The translations under genes were made by a program, and so were the position numbers. From Siphonodentalium dalli (lineage: Eukaryota > Mollusca > Scaphopoda > Gadilida > Siphonodentaliidae), in NCBI GenBank assembly GCA_032622095.1, contig CP136066.1, positions 61,036,609-61,100,608 on the forward strand: a stretch of DNA of 64,000 nucleotides, written 5' to 3'. Shown piece by piece: positions 55,837 to 64,000 of the stretch (positions within the stretch are counted from its first letter, which is position 1; every line of letters begins with the position of its first letter). Under the pieces are notes generated by a model. That model searched no databases, had not been told where the DNA came from, and saw nothing but the letters and a program-made list of their open reading frames with translations.

Positions 55837-57407
55837 GGTGTTAACTAATGTATAAAATCGCGGTAAAGCAACGTTTTAGTTCATAATGTAAATTTGTCAT
55901 TTCAGTCAAATCTGACTCAACTTTCTTTTGAAATCGTGTTGCATCATTATTTCCATACTATATTTGTGCATATGTTTGTGTCATGATTTATTGTATTACT
56001 GCTTATTTGATTTATTTTACAATTTGCATGTCCACTGAATACTCCCCTCATCTGTTATCTGACCCGTTATATATCATGATGGCGTCTAAACTAACGATAA
56101 CTTGTAACTATATTTATACCACACTGTTAGAAATTACAGTCAGTTTGATGGTTTCGGGCCGTCTTAATCGACGGTCCCATACCGTTTCACCAGTTTGACG
56201 GTCCCATACCGTTATTGTATGTGCCCATGAAAATTGTCTAAATTAAATATTTTCGTGATTCAAAGTCATGCCGTCAAAATTCAATAGTATATTTATCGGC
56301 GACCATATTATATACGGCAATGACTCCATATAGTATGAACGAATCTTACTCTGCTGATATTTAATATGTATTAATATTCGCTTAACATTGCGGCATTCAT
56401 TCTGTGTTATGCGGTCGGTACGTATATTGATGAGTACGTTAACTTATTCTCATTCCGGGTTTAAGTTCGCGTTTTAGCATTCAGATCATTTTTTCGCCAT
56501 TTTTCTTTGGCGTTGCATATTTGATCCAATCTATTGTTTTTTGGGAAACTGTTACCTGTTCGATTGTGGCCAGTTGTTAAGACGGTCTGGTTTCGGTTCC
56601 TTTGATAACCGGACAAGTTTCAATTCTGCGAAAATCGGCTTAATCATTGACAATTTCCACTAAATTAGAGAGTAGAGATTCATGCCAAATCGATTCATGG
56701 CGTGATCCGGGGTCTGACTTCATTCGACTCAGTGATGATGTTGAAATTGACAGTGTTGTGACTTAGTATAAAAACACTGGCACATTTACTGACACAAGAG
56801 GATACAGGTTCAATTAACACGAGCTTCGATATCAACCAATAGTGACAATAATAACAACAACGACTCAACGAGCAGCTATTACTATTAGAATGTTGACAAT
56901 CCAGTTGACAGTGTTCTGAATCTGATTGTTTCAAAGCACATGCATGTACATTTACAAGATAGGATATACATGTACATGTACTGTACGCACCAGTGTAATT
57001 CACAAGAGCTTCAGTGTCAACAACAACACCGTAAACAACGAACTGACGCCGCGCAGTGGCGGATGATCACATATCTACAATTCCAACTTTACAATTACAC
57101 GGACTAATTCATCATGTGTTCATTAATTTTCATTGAAACGTGTGGATATGAGACATTGTCATCATTCGCCATGTTATCGTCAAGTTATTACGACAATTTA
57201 CCGGGAGTACACTATTGGTTGGATGTTCTTATCAAATTATCTTTGGCTGACTCACTGACAGTATACAGTTTGATGCATCATGCTTTAAAATTTCATGGAA
57301 AATGTGCGACTACAGGAGAACATTGTCGCCAAGTCATTGCGCACAGTTATTATGGGATCTGCTGTTGTCTTGAAGGTTCTAATCCTCCCAACTAGCTGTT
57401 ATTGATA
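55837..57407. other. No confident gene
   Basis: GACGGTCCCATACCGTT occurs twice at 56174-56213. A 93-codon ORF at 57114-57395 (plus) and a 102-codon ORF at 56695-57003 (minus) have no recognisable motif. Confidence 0.4.
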
Positions 57408-57917
57408 TACAGTACCAGTCAAAAGAAGTGGTATATTAAGCGTGCTATTTTCGCGCCCAATATCGCAATAATATTGCAAGTGGAAACGCTTATAAGCATG
57501 CCGCTTGTTATATTATTGCAATCTGTTGCGCTTAATATCTCAATATTTTGGGCTTAATATTGCGACATCTTGGCCTCAAAATTGTGACATTTAAATCAAA
57601 TTACTGCTTCTTCTATATTATTTATTGTATAAATAGAGACAATGTTTTAGATATGTATATAATTATTGTTGTAAATGCTATATGTACACTATATGTACAC
57701 CATATGCACAGTATTTATATAATATAAATATAACACTATCCGGGTCTGTATGAAATTTAGCGCGCTTAGTATTGCAATATTTTATGTTCAATATTGCAAT
57801 AATAAGCGCGACAGATTTTTGTTATTGTGCTATATTCATGCCTTTTTCTAAATTAAGCACGCTCAATATCGCAATAAAGGTGCGCCAAAAAATACCACTC
57901 TTCTGACTGGTACTGTA
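57408..57917. mobile_element. 510-bp Tc1-type MITE, TACAGTACCAGTCAAAAG ends
   Basis: The left end TACAGTACCAGTCAAAAG and right end CTGACTGGTACTGTA match the well-known Tc1-like terminal motif CAGTACCAGTCAAAAG, bounded by TA. Inside are many ATTGCAATA and GCGCTTAATAT palindromes and no transposase, so it moved, if at all, by transposase supplied elsewhere. Confidence 0.88.
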
Positions 57918-57959
57918 TTGTCATAATGTACGGATTCACATGTTAAAACAAAAACTGTG

Positions 57960-58160
57960 TTTACAAGTGACTGTACAATTTCACGCCTTTCACGTTACCA
58001 AAAGGTATGCCATTAAGATATTTTACTTTTACATGTACATAAATTTGAGTATTCACTGTGAAACATGGAGCTTTGTTGTTCTTTTTATGGCTTAAAGGGC
58101 ATGCCGATTCATGTTTTAGAATGGTCGAAATTAGTATTACTCATAACTGAATAGTGATGT
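57960..58160. repeat. Dispersed repeat, copy 2 (relative at 8175-8400)
   Basis: CAAGTGACTGTACAATTTCA, CGCCTTTCACGTTACC, GGTATGCCATT, TTTTACTTTTACATGTAC and GGAGCTTTGTTGTTC match 8175-8400 in order. Confidence 0.5.
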
Positions 58161-58468
58161 GTTGGCTGATCAGCTATTACTAATATCGTTTTTTATTTAC
58201 AGCCATATTTATACAGTAGTTGGTGAAATGCGAAAACATTACCTGTGCACAGCCTTTTCCGGATTACATTCGACGAGGCAGATAACAAGTTTGATCCTCT
58301 GCAAACTGCAAAGTTTCATAAGTATTGTCTATCAGTATCACTTTATGCATTGCGGATTTACATTTCATCAAAACTATGATCGTAACATAAGTATTAAGAT
58401 GTATTTTTCAGTTACGAATAATACTAGTTTCGACCATTCAAAAACATATGAATCGTAATGCCTACCGG
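58097..58468. mobile_element. 372-bp foldback element with ~55-bp ends
   Basis: The left end GGGCATGCCGATTCATGTTT, then GAATGGTCGAAATTAGTATTAC, mirrors the right end, whose complement reads GGTAGGCATTACGATTCATA, then GAATGGTCGAAACTAGTATTAT. Both inner edges are TAACTGAA. The centre (58152-58407) is not an inverted repeat and carries a fragment of a 99-codon ORF with no known relatives. Confidence 0.75.
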
Positions 58469-59159
58469 GAAATCATATTGTCACCATGGGAACTTGGCTA
58501 ATTCTATGGTAAATTAGCAAATTAGAGCAAAATATTGGTGTTGACCCATGAAAAATACCATTGATCTGACCTTTATTAGTTACGGTCTTGATATTAATTA
58601 AACGGTGCTGAACTGTAAAAAATACAACGGTCTTACTGGTTACGGACTGTCAGTTACTGAAACATATTGGCTCTTATATACCGTCTATAACCAGTTCTCG
58701 TAAATATAATTCAAACTGAGTGCATTATTTAGACGTATTCGTTATAACCACTTCATGGTAGGCTTCGGGAGTTATACCTTTTGAATTCAGTAGTACAAGG
58801 TGTCGCGCTCATTGGTTACACATTGCTTATGTGAAGCTCATTGTGGCTTACTTAGCTATAGATGAATGCGTCGTCTGGCTGGTCGATACTTTACATGCAA
58901 ATACAATGTCAAACATTCTACGAACCGATGTGACGTCAGTGACTGAGCTGATGTTGTATTGATAATTTTAAAGTAAGGGTGGATACACACATACATGTAA
59001 TCTCTGTATATATCGTGTAATTGGCGTTTTACATGGAGCATACATACATGTACTATGTGTCTGCTGACAACCCAATCATTGCGGCTATGATTTAACAACT
59101 TGTTCAACCTTTTGCTTGAGAAACATATACGGTTTTGTAAATTATGAGTGAAAAATGGT

Positions 59160-59182
59160 GGGGGGGGGGGGGGGGGGGGGGG
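59160..59182. repeat. Poly-G tract of 23
   Basis: An unbroken run of Gs; assembly length here is likely unreliable. Shorter G or C tracts lie at 6031, 15203 and 37994. Confidence 0.9.
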
Positions 59183-59504
59183 CGTGTCACTCTTTTTTAA
59201 TTTCAACGCCGTACCTGCATTATTTTTTTGGGGCGCCTTAATTGATATTTGCATGGACATCCTAATTGAATGTTATCACATGAACTTGCTCTAAATTTAT
59301 CCGAGCAAAGTCAACAAACCTGTGTCGTCCTAAAAGAGCTTCAAATTCAGCGTATTTTATATTTGTTTAGGATGACCCTGTTTCAAAGAAATGAAGAGAA
59401 ACAAATCAAATATAAAATCGACGGACTCAAACCACTTTTCGAAATGAATTAAAACTCGTGAAAAACAGCAACATATTTCAGACAGGATTTATTCAATTCG
59501 GTAT

Positions 59505-59715
59505 CCATGAAAGAAGACATGATTATGACTGGCCTGAAATTTATTGATCGCAGTTAGTTTGATAATGGCTTATAACTACTCTCCTGTTGTAATGTACAGA
59601 TCACGCGCATGCGATTAATACTATCAATGATTAGTGTGACCACGTAAAATGCATGGAATACATGGATTTTACATACGGATATTACATACAAGTATGTATC
59701 CACCCTGACACTCTT
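59505..59715. repeat. Dispersed repeat, copy 2 (relative at 50040-50240)
   Basis: GAAGACATGATTATGACTGG, GCGATTAATACTATCAAT, TAGTGTGACCACGTAAAA, TTTTACATACGGATATTACA and GTATGTATCCACCCT match 50040-50240 in order. It is followed by a CA microsatellite at 59738-59750. Confidence 0.65.
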
Positions 59716-59849
59716 GTAAGCAGATACGTCTTCCAACACACACACACACACATGTATTCAATATATAGCACAACGTGTATACACATATGTGGAATGTATA
59801 AGTGTCATAAACCGTTGCGCTACTTAATAGAGATGTGACTCGTGTATTA

Positions 59850-59947
59850 TATTCATGTGAATATAATTTCTTTAATGCTATTATTGTCTGGATCGAGTTC
59901 ATGTGAATATAATTTCTGTAATACTATTATTTTCGGGATCGAGTTCT
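59850..59947. repeat. Two-copy tandem duplication, period about 49 bp
   Basis: TTCATGTGAATATAATTTCT, GTAATACTATTATT and GGATCGAGTTC occur twice in succession. Confidence 0.85.
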
Positions 59948-60253
59948 GTAACGTGCGATATGTAAATCAGCGTATGTACACACGAGTCACGTGATCAAGG
60001 TCAATCATGTTATGGTATGATTTAATAATCAAAATTACAAATTAATGCAAAACATAGATATAAACATATACAATGGGATAATGTCCATACCATTATAGTA
60101 AAGTGTGTTGAATTGTTGATTTCCGGGTGAAATAATATTGATACGAGTTTGGAGAATTAAGGTCTTTCATTATTATGAATAGCAACATACAATATTTACA
60201 AACATAATGCGTTTAGTGATATAGTGACAACTAAACATGATTATATTGTACAG

Positions 60254-60505
60254 GTCGCCTCGCATATATAAGAGAATGCATTGGCCTAAAAAAATCTTTT
60301 TTAAACACTTTTTACCATTTTTTCTTACATTCTTTAACAATTTTATAATTTTTTCTTACATTTTTTAACATTTTTTATAATATTTTTCTACATTCTTTGA
60401 CAATTTTATCATTTTTAATATTTGTTAAGCCAATATATATGCGAGGCGATCTATGGTCGACTCGCATATATAAGAGAATGCATTGGCACAGGGCCGTTCT
60501 ATATA
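60254..60505. mobile_element. Nested-palindrome element, truncated copy
   Basis: It starts inside the left palindrome (GGTCGCCTCGCATATATAAG, GAATGCATTGGCCTAAAA), passes an expanded AT spacer in which TTTTTCTTACATTCTTTAAC is repeated three times, then has GTTAAGCCAATATATATGCG and the full right palindrome to GCATTGGCACAGGGCCGTTC. It matches 9750-9930. The outer TTAACCCTTT ends are absent. Confidence 0.75.
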
Positions 60506-60536
60506 CAAAATATGCCACCTTCCTGCTGTCCCTGTA

Positions 60537-61095
60537 TTTAAAGGGGTACTGTACACCATTTTCAATAAATTCCCGGTGATAACAACTATCTATTATCGAT
60601 AATACATAGGAAACTAAGTAGTTTGAGTCGAAGATGTATTCTGTAAACGTTCAGGTTAATAGGTTATCTTAAAACCAAAGTTATTAATTTGATATAATTT
60701 TAAATTATGGCTGCAGCCATAAATTAAATTACGAATTTCCGCGTACAAGACATAATCAAACTAATTCACGGATAGTGGATGGGGCAACGCGTGGCACACA
60801 TTGTCGTGTAAAAATTATGTTGATACGGGGCGTAAACTCAAGCCACACACTGACTAGTGACTATCCAATTGTGGGACTAGTATGCATATAATATAACATT
60901 TATTTGATACATTTTCTAGAAAACTGTCCAAAAATTACCCGACAACGACAATTGGTATGTTCGCATTCCGGCTAATCTGCCATCCGTAACATTACTTCAA
61001 ACTCAACAGACTTTCAAATAATTGAAATATGGTTACCTTATTCTACGACTCAGAGACTATAGAAACCATCAACAACATTTGAGTATCCCTTTAAA
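60537..61095. mobile_element. Candidate 560-bp element with TTTAAAGGGGTACT ends
   Basis: TTTAAAGGGGTACT at the left and AGTATCCCTTTAAA at the right are inverted copies with one mismatch. The interior has no further long dyad and no ORF. The ends resemble the TTAAAGGGG ends at 14801. Confidence 0.45.
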
Positions 61096-61779
61096 CAAAA
61101 TTTAAAGAGTAAAACGACAACGTGAAATAGAATAATAAGAACAAATATATCTAAATGGTGTATCCAAACGATGTACATGGCGTACATATCATGCTGTTAT
61201 ATGTAAAAGGTTGTACCAAACACTGAGCCTAATTCTATTGTATCATAAATGATAAGAAAAGCCAAGTTTACATATACCCCACCCAAGAATGAAAGGTGAA
61301 CATACTATGCATGTTTCCAGCAACTAACTGTGCTGTACATTTCGGCTTATCTGCATAATATTGACAACAGGTATTGTTACATTTAGTTTCGGACGAGTAT
61401 TGCGACTGATAACTTGTTGTCAATAATGTTTTTAATCGGTTTCGAAATGTAATGTTCTTGCTGTTTTTCCCAAATCATTCCATAATAGTTATGTCAGGGA
61501 CTGTGCGTCTCGGTAACAAAGTACTAAATTAAGTTATCGGACTTGATGCTTTCAGACTGCCAGCATGTCGGGTATTAAGAGCAGTTATTTAGTCAAATAT
61601 TTAATTAAAATATTTGATAAAATGTCTTCTTTTCGAGTCCATGACGAAAGTCGCTACTTGTTGCTGTTATAATTCATGAAATTTAAGAATGCTTTCATTC
61701 AGATAAATGGATCATATACGACTTGTTGGATATAGTTATTATATATATGTATTATCCTCCATATTTGAAGATTGTTTGG
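61096..61779. other. No recognisable feature
   Basis: AT-rich spacer leading into a TA microsatellite. Confidence 0.5.
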
Positions 61780-61800
61780 TATGTATATATATATATATAG

Positions 61801-61869
<69 letters not shown>
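61780..61869. repeat. TA microsatellite
   Basis: About 40 TA dinucleotides with one TAGC interruption at 61799-61802. A second TA run (62349-62394) precedes the second unit of the next array, so the microsatellite is part of the repeated unit. Confidence 0.95.
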
Positions 61870-61870
<1 letters not shown>

Positions 61871-62351
61871 TAGCCGATGAGCCCGACGTTGTCCGGGCTA
61901 TTCAAAAACCAAATTTCAATGTGCATGCGCGAAGCTGGCGTCGCACTGACTCGGCGACCCGATAAAATTCGTATCCGGGGCAAGATACATTCACATACCA
62001 AATTTCAAGTCGATAACTCCACCCGTTTCCGATATCTGGTCTGCGCACGCGCACGCGCGAAGCTGACGTCGCACGGGCTCGGCGACCCGATACAATTCGT
62101 ATCCGGGGCAAGATACATTCACATAGCAAATTTCAAGTCGATAGCTCCACCCGTTTCCGAGATCTCGTCTGCGCATGCGCGAAGCGGGCGTCGCACGGGC
62201 TCGACAATACGACAACGTCCACCGCCTGGTCAAACTACACACACGTACCAAGTTACGTCCCGATCGGTCTAGAATCGTAGATTTGTATAAATGACAAACA
62301 TACAGACAAACATACAGACAAACATACAGACAGAGGTCTTCAAAATATATA

Positions 62352-62395
<44 letters not shown>

Positions 62396-64000
62396 TAGCC
62401 GATGAGCCCGACGTTGTCCGGGCTATTCAAAAACCACATTTCAAGTCGATAGCTCTACCCGTTTCCGAGATCTGGTCTGCGCATGCGCGAAGCTGGCGTC
62501 GCACGGGCTCGGCGACCCGATAAAATTCGTATACGGGGCAAGATACATTCACGTAGCAAATTTCAAGTCGATAGCTCCACCCGTTTCCGAGATCTGGTCT
62601 GCGCATGCGCGAAGCTGGCGTCGCACGGGCTCGGCGACCGGATAAAATTCGTATCCGGGGCAAGATACATTCACATAGCAAATTTCAAGTCGATAGCTCC
62701 ACCCGTTTCCGAGATCTGGTCTGCGCATGCGCGAAGCTGGCGTCGCACGGGCTCGGCGACCGATAAAATTCGTATCCGGGGCAAGGTACATTCACATAGA
62801 AAATTTCAAGTCGATAGCTCCACCCGTTTCCGAGATCTCGTCTGCGCATGCGCGAAGCGGGCGCCACACGGGCTCGCCAATACGACAACGTCGACCGCCT
62901 GGTCAAACTACACACACGTACCAAGTTTCGTCCCGATCGGTCGAGAATCGTAGATTTGTATAAATGACATACATACAGACAGACAGACAGACAGAGGTCT
63001 TCAAAATATATATGAGACTAGCCGATGAGCCCGACGTTGTCCGGGCTATTCAAATACCAAATTTCAAGTCGATAGCTCTACCCAGCCCGACGATTTCAAG
63101 TCGATAGCTCTACCCGTTTCCAAGATCTCGTCTGCGCATGCGCGAAGCTGGCGTCGCACGGGCTCGGCGACCCGATAAAATTCGTAATCGGGGCAAGATA
63201 CATTCACATACCAAATTTCAAGTCGATAGCTCCACCCGTTTCCGAGATCTCGTCTGCGCATGCGCGAATCTGGCGTCGCACGGGTTCGGCGACCCGATAA
63301 AATTCGTATCCGGGGCAAGATACATTCACATACCAAATTTCAAGTCGATAGCTCCACCCGTTTCCGAGATCTCGTCTGCGCATGCGCGAAGCGGGCGCCG
63401 CACGGGCTCGCCAATACGACAACGTCCACCGCCTGGTCAAACTACACACACGTACCAAGTTTCGTCCCGATCGGTTGAGAATCGTAGATTTCTATAAATG
63501 ACAAACATACAGACAAACATGCAGACAAACATGCAAACATACAGACAGAGGTCTTCAAAATATATATGAGACTAGCCGATGAGCCCGACGTTGTCCGGGC
63601 TATTCAAAAAACAAATTTCAAGTCGATAGCTCTACCCAGCCCGACGTTGTCCGGGCTATTCAAAAACCAAATTTCAAGTCGATAACTCCACCCGTTTCCG
63701 ATATCTGGTCTGCGCACGCGCACGCGCGAAGCTGACGTCGCACGCGCTCGGCGACCCGATACAATTCGTATCCGGGGCAAGATACATTCACATAGCAAAT
63801 TTCAAGTCGATAGCTCCACCCGTTTCCGAGATCTCGTCTGCGCATGCGCGAAGCGGGCGTCGCACGGGCTCGACAATACGACAACGTCCACCGCCTGGTC
63901 AAACTACACACACGTACCAAGTTACGTCCCGATCGGTCTAGAATCGTAGATTTGTATAAATGACAAACATACAGACAAACATACAGACAAACATACAGAC
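61870..64000. repeat. Higher-order tandem array, GC-rich ~122-bp subunits, continues past the window
   Basis: Each large unit opens with CTAGCCGATGAGCCCGACGT and a GCCCG/CGGGC hairpin (61870, 62394, about 63017 and 63571). It then has two to four ~122-bp subunits (CCCGTTTCCGAGATCT, TCTGCGCATGCGCGAAGC, GTCGCACGGGCTCGGCGACC, ATTCGTATCCGGGGCAAG) and closes with TACCAAGTTTCGTCCCGATC and a CATACAGACA tail. Block 63660-64000 is almost identical to 61985-62340, including the doubled GCGCACGCGCACGCG, so long blocks were recently copied. The 70-150-codon ORFs on both strands are artefacts. Confidence 0.9.

Noticed and set aside
61870-63920. Hammerhead ribozyme suggested by CCGATGAG plus a hairpin at each unit start
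   Set aside because: The core should read CTGATGA, stem II, GAAA; here it is CCGATGA and TATTC follows the stem, so the catalytic bases are not conserved.
61877-63920. Arg/Ala-rich ORFs of up to 156 codons on both strands
   Set aside because: They appear in every copy of the GC-rich array with frame changes between copies; no start context or domain.

Overview
This is repeat-rich nuclear DNA from a metazoan, most likely a marine invertebrate. The reasons are: no dense prokaryotic-style coding; AT-rich non-coding DNA full of inverted-repeat MITEs, minisatellites and microsatellites; several decayed animal-type LINE reverse transcriptases; and one long B-box/propeller (TRIM-like) gene of the kind expanded in molluscs and other lophotrochozoans. 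The octamer TACATGTA, often extended to ACATGTACATGTA, recurs throughout, which I associate with lophotrochozoan genomes. The phylum is inference only.

Layout. 1-8 kb: foldback elements, a 330-bp tRNA-like repeat in tandem (1871-3265 and, inverted, 7108-7750), degenerate satellites and a TA-flanked MITE inside a minisatellite. 8-11 kb: a dead LINE (EN and RT remnants) interrupted by a nested-palindrome element with TTAA-CCCTTT ends. 11-23 kb: minisatellites, three copies of one Tc1/pogo-like MITE family, two copies of a Harbinger-like MITE with TTA/TAA duplications, a 944-bp inverted repeat and a LINE 3' fragment on the minus strand. 24-26 kb: a 1.8-kb minisatellite followed by a CCTGGGTG element also present at 12 kb.

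27.6-32.3 kb holds the only convincing host gene: an uninterrupted 1566-codon minus-strand ORF with an N-terminal B-box, a coiled coil, about 57 tandem copies of a 17-residue Ser/Thr/Cys repeat and a 250-residue propeller-like C-terminus. A 3' splice site and an in-frame stop lie just before its ATG.

33-44 kb: a LINE C-terminal ORF (minus), long TA/TG microsatellites, and a LINE copy with an intact 630-codon first ORF joined to a frameshifted RT that has lost its endonuclease. 46.5-49.4 kb: an 18-copy array of a ~162-bp unit with G/C tracts, organised as a ~650-bp higher-order repeat. 50-64 kb: minisatellites, two 323-bp near-identical direct repeats, a 510-bp Tc1-type MITE, foldback elements and a higher-order tandem array running off the right edge.

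Except for the B-box gene, nothing here forms a pathway. The window is best read as one fast-evolving coding exon embedded in transposon and satellite DNA. No rRNA, functional tRNA gene, CRISPR array or bacterial-type operon was seen.
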